Source of the DNA: Ophiura sarsii
Taxonomy: Eukaryota > Echinodermata > Ophiuroidea > Amphilepidida > Ophiuridae
Length of the DNA stretch: 64,000 bases
NCBI GenBank assembly: GCA_035610835.1
Contig: CM069446.1
Span: 68,433,062 to 68,497,061, forward strand
Direction: 5' to 3'
Shown: positions 1-12,688 of the stretch, in pieces
Position numbering within the stretch: the first letter of the stretch is position 1
How the letters are laid out: the number at the start of each line of letters is the position of its first letter
The notes under the pieces: model-generated
Seen by the model: the letters and a program-made list of their open reading frames with translations, nothing else
Databases searched by the model: none
What the model was told of the DNA's origin: nothing
Made by a program: the position numbers and the translations under genes

Positions 1-1563
1 ATACTGTATTCGTCCTGTTTCTTCTTCTTCTTCTCCTGTCATGGGACCTATAGCTCCGTAACCATTGACCCGATTTTGACCATATTTGGTCATAAGAACC
101 CTTGTATGCACCACTACTCAGGTTGTAAAGCATATTGGGTCAAAGGTCACACAGGGGTCACTAGGGGTCAAAACGTGATTCAACATGCTCCGATTTTGCT
201 CAAACTTGGACACTTTGTGCGCATTGACAAGAAAAGAAAAAAAGTCAATCATGACCTTGGGGTCAAATGTCAAACAGGGGTCATTAGGGGTCAAAACGTG
301 ATTTTCACTTAAAACGCATTTCCAATTTAGTGAAATGACCTAGGATCGTCAAAATTGGTCCACATATTCCTTTTGACCGTACGCATGTACAAAAGAACGG
401 TTTTTAAAATTAAAAATCATTTGGGGTCACCAGGGGTCAAAATGTAAATTTTACTCCATTCACTCAAAACCCTACTTGTCCGAGGGAAAATGACTGATGA
501 TACTCAGAATTAGTCAAAAGATTCCTTATATCAATGTTCATATAGGGTCCTTCCACACTAAAAGTGACATGTCAAACAAGGTCACTAGAGGTCATTGAAC
601 TTTACAGGGGGAAAATATAAGGCATGCTCCGATTTTGACCGGGTTTCTTTTATTTTGTGGGCATTGATGAGACAAGAACAAAAGTCAATCATATTGTTAA
701 GATCAAAGGTCAAAAAAAGGTCACTAGGGGTCAAAATGTACATTTTCACTCCTCGCACTCAAAATACTACTTGTCCGAGAGATAATGACCTATGATTGTC
801 AGAATTGGTCAAAAGATTCCTCTTATATATGTCCATATAGGGTCCTTCTCCACTAAAAGTGACATGTTACACGAGGTCACTAGAGGTCATTGAACTATAC
901 AGGTGAAAATCTTAAGACATGCTCCGATTTTAACAAGACTACTTTTTTCTTGTGCGCATTAATCAGCCAAGCAAAAAAGTCAATTACAAGTTTTGGGTCA
1001 GAGGTCAAAAAAAGGTCACTAGGGGTCAAAACGTGATTTTCACTAAAAACGCATTTGCAATTTAGTGAAATGACCTAGGATCGTCAGAATTGGTCAACAT
1101 ATTCCTTTTGACCGTACGCATGTACAATAGTTCGGTTTTTAAAATCAAAAAATATTTGGGGTCAATAGGGGTCAAAATGTAAATTTTCACTCCATTCACT
1201 CAAAATGCTACTTGTCCGAGAGGAAATGACCTATGATTGTCAGAATTAGTCAAAAGGTTCCTCTCATCCATGTTCATATAGGGTCCTTCTCCACTAAAAG
1301 TGACATGTCACACGGGGTCACTAGAGGTCATTGAACTTTACAAGTGAAAATCTTAAAACATGCTCCGATTTTGACAGGACTACCTTTTTCTTGTGCGCAT
1401 TGATCAGCCAAGCAAAAAAGTCAATTACAAGTTTTGGGTCAGAGGTCAAGAAAAGGTCACTAGGGGTTCAACTGTATTTATTTACTCCATTTACCACTCG
1501 AAGGGGTTAACATGTAACACACCCGACTAATATTCGTGATCTCCGATCACAGGTCATGTCTAG
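1..1563 (+). mobile_element. HINE-like element, 5' hairpin cut by window edge
   Basis: The window opens just inside the right arm of the 5' hairpin and runs through the TTC tract and several GGTCA modules. The 3' end has the arm GACTAATAT, the hairpin GTGATC-TCC-GATCAC and CTAG at 1560-1563. Confidence 0.75.
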
Positions 1564-1576
1564 TTCTTCTTCTTTC

Positions 1577-3055
1577 TTATATTAGTCGAGAAACGACTAA
1601 TATACTGTATTCGTCCTGTTTCTTCTTCTTCTTCTTTCTTCTTTCTTCTCCTGTCATGGGACCTATAGCTCCGTAACCATTGACCCGATTTTGACCATAT
1701 TTGGTCATAAGAACCCTTATGTGCACCACTACTCAGGTTGTAAAGCATAAGGGGTCAAAGGTCACACAGGGGTCACTAGGGGTCAAAACGTGATTTTCAC
1801 TTAAAACGCATTTCCAATTTAGTGAAATGACCTAGGATCGTCAAAATTGGTCCACATATTCCTTTTGACCGTACGCATGTACAAAAGAACGGTTTTTAAA
1901 ATTAAAAATCATTTGGGGTCACTAGGGGTCAAAATGTAAATTTTACTCCATTCACTCAAAACCCTACTTGTCCGAGGGAAAATGACTGATGATACTGAGA
2001 ATTGGTCAAAAGATTCCTTGGATCAATGTTCATATAGGGTCCTTCCACACTAAAAGTGACATATCAAACGGGGTCACTAGGGGTCATTGAACTTTACAGT
2101 GGGAAAATATAACGCATGCTCCGATTTTGACCGGGTTTCTTTTATTTTGTGGGCATTGATGAGACAAGAACAAAAGTCAATCATATTGTTAATATCAAAG
2201 GTCAAAAAAAGGTCACTAGGGGTCAAAATGTACATTTTCACTCCTCGCACTCAAAATACTACTTGTCCAAGAGATAATGACCTATGATTGTCAGAATTAG
2301 TCAAAAGATTCCTCTTATCCATGTCCATATAGGGTCCTTCTCCACTAAAAGTGACATGTCACACGAGGTCACTAGAGGTCATTGAACTATACAGGTGAAA
2401 ATCTTAAGACATGCTCTGATTTTAACGGGACTACTTTTTTCTTGTGCGCATTGATCAGCCAAGCAAAAAAGTCAATTACAAGTTTTGGGTCAGAGGCCAA
2501 AAAAAGGTCACTAGGGGTCAAAACGTGATTTTCACTAAAAACGCATTTGCAATTTAGTGAAATGACCTAGGATCGTCAGAATTGGTCAACATGTTCCTTT
2601 TGACCGTACGCATGTACAATAGTTAGGTTTTTAAAATCAAAAAATATTTGGGGTCACTAGGGGTCAAAATGTAAATTTTCACTCCATTCACTCAAAATGC
2701 TACTTGTCCGAGAGGAAATGACCTATGATTGTCAGAATTAGTCAAAAGGTTCCTCTCATCTATGTTCATATAGGGTCCTTCTCCACTAAAAGTGACATGT
2801 CACACGGGGTCACTAGAGGTCATTGAACTTTACAAGTGAAAATCTTAAAACATACTCCGATTTTGACGGGACTACCTTTTTCTTGTGCGCATTGATCAGC
2901 CAAGCAAAAAAGTCAATTACAAGTTTTGGGTCAGAGGTCAAGAAAAGGTCACTAGGGGTTCAACTGTATTTATTTACTCCATTTACCACTCGAAGGGGTT
3001 AACATGTAACACACCCGACTAATATTCGTGATCTCCGATCACAGGTCATGTCTAG
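1577..3055 (+). mobile_element. HINE-like element, complete ends
   Basis: The 5' hairpin has arms ATATTAGTCG (1579-1588) and CGACTAATAT (1594-1603) around the loop AGAAA. The 3' end repeats GACTAATAT, then the GTGATC/GATCAC hairpin, then CTAG at 3052-3055. Length is about 1.48 kb. A cleanly bounded example that could serve as family consensus. Confidence 0.78.
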
Positions 3056-5376
3056 TTATATTAGTCGAGAAACGACTAATATACTGTATTCGTCCTGTTT
3101 CTTCTTCTTCTTCTCCTGTCATGGGACCTATAGCTCCGTAACCATTGACCCGATTTTGACCATATTTGGTCATAAGAACCCTTATGTGCACCACTACTCA
3201 GGTTGTAAAGCATAAGGGGTCAAAGGTCACACAGGGGTCACTAGGGGTCAAAACGTGATTCAACATGCTCCGATTTTGCTCAAACTTATACACTTTGTGC
3301 GCATTGACAAGAAAAGAAAAAAAGTCAATCATGACCTTGGGGTCAAATGTCAAACAGGGGTCATTAGGGGTCAAAACGTGATTTTCACTAAAAACGCATT
3401 TGCAATTTAGTGAAATGACCTAGGATCGTCAAAATTGGTCCACATATTCCTTTTGACCGTATGCATGTACAAAAGAACGGTTTTTAAAATTAAAAATCAT
3501 TTGGGGTCACTAGGGGTCAAAATGTAAATTTTACTCCATTCACTCAAAACCCTACTTGTCCGAGGGAAAATGACTGATGATACTCAGAATTGGTCAAAAG
3601 ATTCCTTGGATCAATGTTCATATAGGGTCCTTCCACACTAAAAGTGACATATCAAACGGGGTCACTAGGGGTCATTGAACTTTACAGTGGGAAAATATAA
3701 CGCATGCTCCGATTTTGACCGGGTTTCTTTTATTTTGTGGGCATTGATGAGACAAGAACAAAAGTCAATCATATTGTTAATATCAAAGGTCAAGAAAAGG
3801 TCACTAGGGGTCAAAATGTACATTTTCACTCCTCGCACTCAAAATACTACTTGTCCAAGAGATAATGACCTATGATTGTCAGAATTAGTCAAAAGATTTC
3901 TCTTATCCATGTCCATATAGGGTCCTTCTCCACTAAAAGTGACATGTCACACGAGGTCACTAGAGGTCATTGAACTATACAGGTGAAAATCTTAAGACAT
4001 GCTCCGATTTTAACGGGATTACTTTTTTCTTGTGCGCATTGATCAGCCAAGCAAAAAAGTCAATTACAAGTTTTGGGTCAGAGGTCAAAAAAAGGTCACT
4101 AGGGGTCAAAACGTGATTTTCACTTAAAACGCATTTCCAATTTAGTGAAATGACCTAGGATCGTCAAAATTGGTCCACATATTCCTTTTGACCGTACGCA
4201 TGTACAAAAGAACGGTTTTTCAAATTAAAAATCATTTGGGGTCACTAGGGGTCAAAATGTAAATTTTACTCCATTCACTCAAAACCCTACTTGTCCGAGG
4301 GAAAATGACTGATGATACTCAGAATTGGTCAAAAGATTCCTTGGATCAATGTTCATATAGGGTCCTTCCACACTAAAAGTGACATATCAAACGGGGTCAC
4401 TAGGGGTCATTGAACTTTACAGTGGGAAAATATAACGCATGCTCCGATTTTGACCGGGTTTCTTTTATTTTGTGGGCATTGATGAGACAAGAACAAAAGT
4501 CAATCATATCGTTAATATCAAAGGTCAAGAAAAGGTCACTAGGGGTCAAAATGTACATTTTCACTCCTCGCACTCAAAATACTACTTGTCCAAGAGATAA
4601 TGACCTATGATTGTCAGAATTAGTCAAAAGATTCCTCTTATCCATGTCCATATAGGGTCCTTCTCCACTAAAAGTGACATGTCACACGAGGTCACTAGAG
4701 GTCATTGAACTATACACGTGAAAATCTTAAGACATGCTCCGATTTTAACGGGACTACTTTTTCTTGTGCGCATTGATCAGCCAAGCAAAAAAGTCAATTA
4801 CAAGTTTTGGGTCAGAGGTCAAGAAAAGGTCACTAGGGGTCAAAACGTGATTTTCACTAAAAACGCATTTGCAATTTAGTGAAATGACCTAGGATCGTCA
4901 GAATTGGTCAACATATTCCTTTTGACCGTACGCATGTACAATAGTTCGGTTTTTAAAATAAAAAATATTTAGGGTCACTAGGGGTCAAAATGTAAATTTT
5001 CACTCCATTCACTCAAAATGCTACTTGTCCGAGAGGAAATGACCTATGATTGTCAGAATTAGTCAAAAGGTTCCTCTCATCCATGTTCATATAGGGTCCT
5101 TCTCCACTAAAAGTGACATGTCACACGGGGTCACTAGAGGTCATTGAACTTTACAAGTGAAAATCTTAAAACATGCTCCGATTTTGACGGGACTACCTTT
5201 TTCTTGTGCGCATTGATCAGCCAAGCAAAAAAGTCAATTACAAGTTTTGCGTCAGAGGTCAAGAAAAGGTCACTAGGGGTTCAACTGTATTTATTTACTC
5301 CCTTTACCACTCGAAGGGGTTAACATGTAACACACCCGACTAATATTCGTGATCTCCGATCACAGGTCATGTCTAG
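3056..5376 (+). mobile_element. HINE-like element with internal 735-bp duplication
   Basis: The 5' hairpin (3058-3082) lies two bases after the CTAGT of its neighbour. An internal block is repeated at a 735-bp offset (compare positions 3675 and 4410), which makes this the longest simple element, 2.3 kb. The 3' hairpin is followed by CTAG at 5373-5376. Confidence 0.75.
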
Positions 5377-6387
5377 TATGTTTTTGTATTTGGTTGACAA
5401 AAACAAGAAATCTTTTTTTCTTCTGTCATGAGACCTATAGCTCCGTAATCATTGAGCTGATTTTGACCATATTTGGTCATAGGAACCCTTATGTGCACCA
5501 CTACTCAGGTTGAAAAGCATAAGGGGTCAAAGGTCACACAGGGGTCACTAGGGGTCAAAACGTGATTTTCACTTAAAACGCATTTCCAATTTAGTGAAAT
5601 GACCTAGGATCGTCAGAATTGGTCAACATATTCCTTTTGACCGTAAGCATGTACAAAAGAACGGTTTTTAAAATTAAAAATCATTTGGGGTCACTAGGGG
5701 TCAAAATGTAAATTTTACTCCATTCACTCAAAACCCTACTTGTCCGAGGGAAAATGACTGATGATACTCAGAATTAGTCAAAAGATTCCTTGGATCAATG
5801 TTCATATAGGGTCCTTCCACACTAAAAGTGACATGTCAAACGGGGTCACTAGAGGTCATTGAACTTTACAGGGGGAAAATAAAAGGCATGCTCCGATTTT
5901 GACCGGGTTTCTTTTATTTTGTGGGCATTGATGTGACAAGAACAAAAGTCAATCATACCGTTAAGATCAAAGGTCAAGAAAAGGTCACTAGGGGTCAAAA
6001 TGTACATTTTCACTCCTCGCACTCAAAATACTACTTGTCCAAGAGATAATGACCTATGATTGTCAGAATTAGTCAAAAGATTTCTCTTATCCATGTCCAT
6101 ATAGGGTCCTTCTCCACTAAAAGTGACATGTCACACGAGGTCACTAGAGGTCATTGAACTATACAAGGTGAAAATCTTAAGACATGCTCCGATTTTGACG
6201 GGACTACCTTTTTCTTGTGCGCATTGATCAGCCAAGCAAAAAAGTCAATTACAAGTTTTGGGTCAGAGGTCAAGAAAAGGTCACTAGGGGTTCAACTGTA
6301 TTTATTTACTCCATTTACCACTCGAAGGGGTTAACATGTAACACACCCGACTAATATTCGTGATCTCCGATCACAGGTCATGTCTAG
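5377..6387 (+). mobile_element. HINE-like element with alternative 5' hairpin
   Basis: It begins with a different hairpin: GTTTTTGT and ACAAAAAC form an 8-bp stem around a 9-nt loop (about 5380-5404). The body and 3' end match the other elements, with CTAG at 6384-6387. The same alternative 5' end recurs at 9125. Confidence 0.7.
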
Positions 6388-6402
6388 TTCTTTCTTCTTT
6401 CT

Positions 6403-6448
6403 TATATTAGTCGAGAAACGACTAATATACTGTATTTGTCCTGTTTCT
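6403..6448 (+). repeat. Solo HINE 5' terminus
   Basis: A full 5' hairpin (6404-6428) and a short TTC-poor tail are followed after 46 bp by a second complete 5' hairpin (6450-6474). The first head has no body or 3' end. Confidence 0.75.
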
Positions 6449-7681
6449 TATATTAGTCGAGAAACGACTAATATACTGTATTCGTGCTGTTTCTTCTTCT
6501 TGGCCTTCTGACCTCTGACCTCCTGCGCCGTAACCGTTGGGCCGATTTTGATCAAACTTGGTCACAAGTACACTTGTGTGCACCACTACTCAGGTTTCAA
6601 AGCACAAAAGGTCAAAGGTCACACAGGGGTCACAGGGGTCAAAAACGTGATTTTTCAAATAAAACGCATTTGCAATTTAGTGAAATGACCTAGGATCTTC
6701 AGAATTGGTCAACATGTTCCTTTTGACCGTACGCATGTACAATAGTTCGGTTTTTAAAATCAAAATATATTTGGGGTCAGTAGGGGTCAAAATCTAATTT
6801 TTTCTCCATTCACTCAAAACCCTACTTGTCCGAGGGAAATTAACTGATGATACTCAGAATTGGTCAAAAGATTCCCCTTGACCATGTACATATAGGTTGC
6901 TCCTGCATTAAAAGTGACATGTCACACGGGGTCACTAGAGGTCATTGAACTATACAGGTGAAAATCTTAAGACATGCTCCGATTTTAACGGGACTACTTT
7001 TTTCTTGTGCGCATTGATAAGCCAAGAAAAAAAGTCAATCATAAGTTTTGGGTCAAAGGTCAAGAAAAGGTCACTAGGGGTCAAAATGTAAATGTTCACT
7101 CCATTCACTCAAAATGCTACTTGTCCGAGGGAAAATGACTGATGATTGTCAGAATTAATCAAAAGATTCCCCTTGACCATGTTCATATAGGTTGCTCCTG
7201 CACTAAAAGTGACATGTCACACGAGGTCACTAGAGGTCATTGAACTATACAGGTGAAAATCTTAAGACATGCTCCGATTTTGACGGGACTACTTTTTTTC
7301 TTGTGCGCATTGATAAGCCAAGAAAAAAAGTCAATCATAATTTTGGGGTCAAAGGTCAAAAAAAGGTCACTAGGGGTCAAAACGTGATTTTCACTAAAAA
7401 CGCCATTGCATTTGATTAAAACGACCCAGGAACGTCAAAATTGGTCATCATATTTATCATGACCGTCTTCGGTTTTTTGAATCGAATTTTTTTTGGGGTC
7501 ACTAGAGGTCAAAATGTAAATTTTCACTCAATTTACTCAAAATGCTACTTGTCCGAGTGAAAATTACTGATGATTGTCAGAATAGGTCAAAATATTCCTC
7601 TGATCGTGAACTTGGGGTCAAGGGGCAAAATGTAATACGCTAGACTAATATCCGCGATCTCCGATCGCAGCTTATGTCTAG
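6449..7681 (+). mobile_element. HINE-like element, short subfamily with GCGATC hairpin
   Basis: The 5' hairpin is at 6450-6474. The head module differs from the other elements (GGCCTTCTGACCTC after the TTC tract). The 3' end has TAGACTAATAT, the hairpin GCGATC-TCC-GATCGC and CTAG at 7678-7681. A nearly identical element of the same length lies at 27840-29072. Confidence 0.78.
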
Positions 7682-9123
7682 TTTCTTCTTCTTCTTTCTT
7701 CTTTCTTCTTTCTTCTTCTGTCATGGGACCTATAGCTCCGTAACCATTGACCCGATTTTGACCATATTTGGTCATAAGAACCCTTGTGTGCACCACTACT
7801 TAGGTTGAAAAGCATAAGGGGTCAAAGGTCACACAGGGGTCACTAGGGGTCAAAACGTGATTTTCACTTAAAACGCATTTGCAATTTAGTGAAATGACCT
7901 AGGATCTTCAGAATTGGTCAACATGTTCCTTTTGACCGTACGCATGTACAAAAGAACGGTTTTTAAAATTAAAAATCATTTGGGGTCACTAGGGGTCAAA
8001 ATGTAAATTTTACTCCATTCACTCAAAACCCTACTTGTCCGAGGGAAAATGACTGATGATACTCAGAATTAGTCAAAAGATTCCTTTGAACAATGTTCAT
8101 ATAGGGTCCTTCCACACTAAAAGTGACATGTCAAACGAGGTCACTAGAGGTCATTGAACTTTACAGGGGAAAAATATAAGGCATGCTTTGATTTTGACCG
8201 GGTTTCTTTTATTTTGTGGGCATTGATAAGACAAGAACAAAAGTCAATCATACCGTTAAGATCAAAGGTCAAGAAAAGGTCACTAGGGGTCAAAATGTAC
8301 ATTTTCACTCCTCGCACTCAAAATACTACTTGTCCAAGAGATTATGACCTATAATTGTCAGAATTTGTCAAAAGATTCCTCTTATCCATGTCCATATAGG
8401 GTCCTTCTCCACTAAAAGTGACATGTTACACGAGGTCACTAGAGGTCATTGAACTATACAGGTGAAAATCTTAAGACATGCTCCAATTTTAACAAGACTA
8501 CTTTTTTCTTGTGCGCATTGATCAGCCAAGCAAAAAAGTCAATTACAAGTTTTGGGTCAGAGGTCAAAAAAAGGTCACTAGGGGTCAAAACGTGATTTTC
8601 ACTAAAAACGCATTTGCAATTTAGTGAAATGACCTAGGATCGTCAGAATTGGTCAACATATTCCTTTTGACCGTACGCATGTACAATAGTTCGGTTTTTT
8701 AAATCAAAAAAATATTTGGGGTCACTAGGGGTCAAAATGTAAATTTTCACTCCATTCACTCAAAATGCTACTTGTCCGAGAGGAAATGACCTATGATTGT
8801 CAGAATTAGTCAAAAGGTTCCTCTCATCCATGTTCATATAGGGTCCTTCTCCACTAAAAGTGACATGTCACACGGGGTCACTAGAGGTCATTGAACTTTA
8901 CAAGTGAAAATCTTAAAACATGCTCCGATTTTGACGGGACTACCTTTTTCTTGTGCGCATTGATCAGCCAAGCAAAAAAGTCAATTACAAGTTTTGGGTC
9001 AGAGGTCAAGAAAAGGTCACTAGGGGTTCAACTGTATTTATTTACTCCATTTACCACTCGAAGGGGTTAACATGTAACACACCCGACTAATATTCGTGAT
9101 CTCCGATCACAGTCCATGTCTAG
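7682..9123 (+). mobile_element. HINE-like element lacking a 5' hairpin
   Basis: It starts with the TTC/TTTC tract directly after CTAGT and keeps the usual modules and 3' hairpin, with CTAG at 9120-9123. The missing hairpin suggests a 5' truncation or recombination within the TTC tract. Confidence 0.7.
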
Positions 9124-10572
9124 TATGTTTTTGTATTTGGTTGACAAAAACAAGAAATCTTTCTTCTTCTGTCATGGGACCTATAGCTCCGTAACCATTG
9201 ACCCGATTTTAACCATATTTGGTCATAAGAACCCTTGTGTGCACCACTACTTAGGTTGAAAAGCATAAGGGGTCAAAGGTCACACAGCGGTCACTAGGGG
9301 TCAAAACGTGATTTTCACTTAAAACGCATTTGCAATTTAGTGAAATGACCTAGGATCTTCAGAATTGGTCAAGATTTTCCTTTTGTCCGTACGCATGTAC
9401 AAAAGAAAGGTTTTTAAAATTAAAAATCATTTGGGGTCACTAGGGGTCAAAATGTAAATTTTACTCCATTCACTCAAAACCCTACTTGTCCGAGGGAAAA
9501 TGACTGATGATACTCAGAATTGGTCAAAATATTCCTTCGATCAATGTTCATATAGGGTCCTTCCACACTAAAAGTGACATGTCAAACAGGGTCACTAGGG
9601 GTCATTGAACTTTACAGAGGGAAAATATAAGGCATGCTTCGATTTTGACCGGGTTTCTTTTATTTTGTGGGCATTGATAAGACAAGAACAAAAGTCAATC
9701 ATACCGTTAAGATCAAAGGTAATAAAAGGTCACTAGGGGTCAAAATGTACATTTTTACTCCTCGCACTCAAAATACTACTTGTCCAAGAGATAATGACCT
9801 ATGATTGTCAGAATTAGTCAAAAGATTCCTCTTATCCATGTCCATATAGGGTCCTTCTCCACTAAAAGTGACATGTCACACGAGGTCACTAGAGGTCATT
9901 GAACTATACAGGTGAAAATCTTAAGACATGCTCCGATTTTAACGGGACTACTTTTTTCTTGTGCGCATTGATCAGCCAAGCAAAAAAGTCAATTACAAGT
10001 TTTGGGTCAGAGGTCAAAAAAAGGTCACTAGGGGTCAAAACGTGATTTTCACTAAAAACGCATTTGCAATTTAGTGAAATGACCTAGGATCGTCAGAATT
10101 GGTCAACATATTCCTTTTGACCGTACGCATGTACAATAGTTCGGTTTTTAAAATCAAAAAATATTTGGGGTCACTAGGGGTCAAAATGTAAATTTTCACT
10201 CCATTCACTCAAAATGCTACTTGTCCGAGAGGAAATGACCTATGATTGTCAGAATTAGTCAAAAGGTTCCTCTCATCCATGTTCATATAGGGTCCTTCTC
10301 CACTAAAAGTGACATGTCACACGGGGTCACTAGAGGTCATTGAACTTTACAAGTGAAAATCTTAAAACATGCTCCGATTTTGACGGGACTACCTTTTTCT
10401 TGTGCGCATTGATCAGCCAAGCAAAAAAGTCAATTACAAGTTTTGGGTCAGAGGTCAAGAAAAGGTCACTAGGGGTTCAACTGTATTTATTTACTCCATT
10501 TACCACTCGAAGGGGTTAACATGTAACACACCCGACTAATATTCGTGATCTCCGATCACAGGTCATGTCTAG
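9124..10572 (+). mobile_element. HINE-like element with GTTTTTGT 5' hairpin
   Basis: Second copy of the alternative 5' hairpin (about 9127-9151). The standard body follows. The GTGATC-TCC-GATCAC hairpin and CTAG (10569-10572) close it. Confidence 0.72.
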
Positions 10573-12238
10573 TTCTTTCTTCTTCTGTCATGGGACCTAT
10601 AGCTCCGTAACCATTGACCCGATTTTGACCATATTTGGTCATAAGAACCCTTGTGTGCACCACTACTCAGGTTGAAAAGCATAAGGGGTCAAAGGTCACA
10701 TAGGGGTCACTAGGGGTCAAAACGTGATTTTCACTTAAAACGCATTTACAATTTAGTGAAATGACCTAGGATCGTCAGAATTGGTCTACATATTCCTTTT
10801 GGTCGTACGCATGTACAATAGTTCGGTTTTTAAAATCAAAAAATATTTGGGGTCACTAGGGGTCAAAATGTAAATTGTTACTCCATTCACTCAAAACCCT
10901 ACCTGTCCGAGGGAAAATGACTGATGATACTCAGAATTAGTCAAAAGATTCCTTGGATCAATGTTCATATAGGGTCCTTCTCCACTAAAAGTGACATGTC
11001 AAACAGGGTCACTAGGGGTCATTGAACTTTACAGGGGAAAAATATAAGGCATGCTCCGATTTTGACCCGGTTTCTTTTATTTTGAGGGGATTGATGAGGC
11101 AAGAACAAAAGTCAATCATATTATTAAGGTCAAAGGTCAAAAAAAGGTCACTAGGGGTCAAATTGTAAATTTTCACTCCATTCACTCAAAATGCTACTTG
11201 TCCAAGAGGAAATGACCTATGATTGTCAGAATTAGTCAAAAGATTCCTCATATCCATGTTCATATAGGGTCCTTCTCCACTAAAAGTGACATGTCACACG
11301 AGGTCACTAGAGGTCATTGAACTATACAGGTGAAAATCTTAAGACATGCTCCGATTTTGACGGGACTACTTTTTTTTTGTGCGCATTGATCAGCCAAGCA
11401 AAAAAGTTAAATTACAAGTTTTGGGTCAGAGGTCAAGAAAAGGTCACTAGGGGTCAAAACGTAAATTTCTGAAATTTTCTACGTGATTTTCACTTAAAAC
11501 GCATTTACAATTTAGTGAAATGACCTAGGATCGTCAGAATTGGTCTACATATTCCTTTTGGTCGTACGCATGTACAATAGTTCGGTTTTTAAAATCAAAA
11601 AATATTTGGGGTCACTAGGGGTCAAAATGTAAATTGTTACTCCATTCACTCAAAACCCTACCTGTCCGAGGGAAAATGACTGATGATACTCAGAATTAGT
11701 CAAAAGATTCCTTGGATCAATGTTCATATAGGGTCCTTCTCCACTAAAAGTGACATGTCAAACAGGGTCACTAGGGGTCATTGAACTTTACAGGGGGAAA
11801 ATATAAGGCATGCTCCGATTTTGACCCGGTTTCTTTTATTTTGAGGGGATTGATGAGGCAAGAACAAAAGTCAATCATATTGTTAAGGTCAAAGGTCAAG
11901 AAAAGGTCACTAGGGGTCAAATTGTAAATTTTCACTCCATTCACTCAAAATGCTACTTGTCCAAGAGGAAATGACCTATGATTGTCAGAATTAGTCAAAA
12001 GATTCCTCATATCCATGTTCATATAGGGTCCTTCTCCACTAAAAGTGACATGTCACACGAGGTCACTAGAGGTCATTGAACTATACAGGTGAAAATCTTA
12101 AGACATGCTCCGATTTTGACGGGACTACTTTTTTTTGTGCGCATTGATCAGCCAAGCAAAAAAGTCAAATTACAAGTTTTGGGTCAGAGGTCAAGAAAAG
12201 GTCACTAGGGGTCAAAACGTAAATTTCTGAAATTTTCT
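10573..12238 (+). mobile_element. 5' part of a composite HINE element
   Basis: Starts with the TTC tract after CTAGT and has no 5' hairpin. It contains a 759-bp tandem duplication (10722-11480 and 11481-12238), each half ending in the same tail (AAATTTCTGAAATTTTCT). The array sequence then stops abruptly inside a module. A matching 3' end appears only at 27541-27781, so the intervening 15 kb may be internal to, or inserted in, this element. Confidence 0.65.
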
Positions 12239-12362
12239 TGGATGATGCTACAACGAGGTTAGCGTTTATTCCGTATAGAACAACACTTAAAACTGAACGC
12301 TGATTGGTTCCATTAAATACGCACATCCCCGCTCTCTAACTACCAAATCCGGGCAACACTTA
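12239..12362. other. Start of non-array block; segment shared with 43238-43301
   Basis: Single-copy-looking sequence, except for about 65 bp (12287-12352, around GAACGCTGATTGGTTCCA) that recurs with few changes at 43238-43301, just before a HINE 3' end. Confidence 0.6.
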
Positions 12363-12685
12363 GGGGGCTGGCATTTTCTTCGGAAGGGGGGGGGGTCCCA
12401 AAAATGTGGATAGACCCAGACAATTTTTTCATGACCCCCTATCCAAGAGCTGCATATTTTTATGACCCCCCCCCCCCCTACCAATACAGTCCATTATTTT
12501 GTGACCCCCCCCACACACACATTTCAGAAAGCATGCTTTGATAAATTTGTGACCCCCCCCATTTTCAATGAAATAATTTTATGACCCCCCCTGTTTTCAT
12601 GTCAAAAAAACTATGACCCCCCACCCAGTATATTTGGGACCCCCCCCCCCCCCCCCCCCCCCTTCCGAAGAAAATGCCAGCCCCC
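12363..12685. mobile_element. Harbinger-like MITE with TTA target duplication
   Basis: The termini are inverted repeats of about 29 bp (starting GGGGGCTGGCATTTTCTTC, ending with its complement). Both sides are flanked by TTA (12360-12362 and 12686-12688), the TWA-type 3-bp target duplication known for PIF/Harbinger. The interior consists of degenerate repeats of a pattern like TTTATGACCCCCC with long C-runs. There is no transposase, so it is non-autonomous. Confidence 0.72.
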
Positions 12686-12688
12686 TTA

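Larger units (their letters stand above)
1..12238 (+). repeat. Tandem array A of HINE-like (non-autonomous Helentron) elements
   Basis: Head-to-tail elements in one orientation, made of GGTCA-rich modules of roughly 290 and 440 bp. Element boundaries are seen where a 3' end (hairpin, about 9-12 nt, CTAG, then T) meets a TTC-rich tract or a 5' hairpin. CTAG ends are at 1560, 3052, 5373, 6384, 7678, 9120 and 10569. Known Helentron-associated elements (DINE-1/HINE) have a 5' subterminal inverted repeat, a microsatellite-like tract, a second inverted-repeat arm and a 3' hairpin; all four are visible here. No protein-coding content is supported. Confidence 0.8.
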
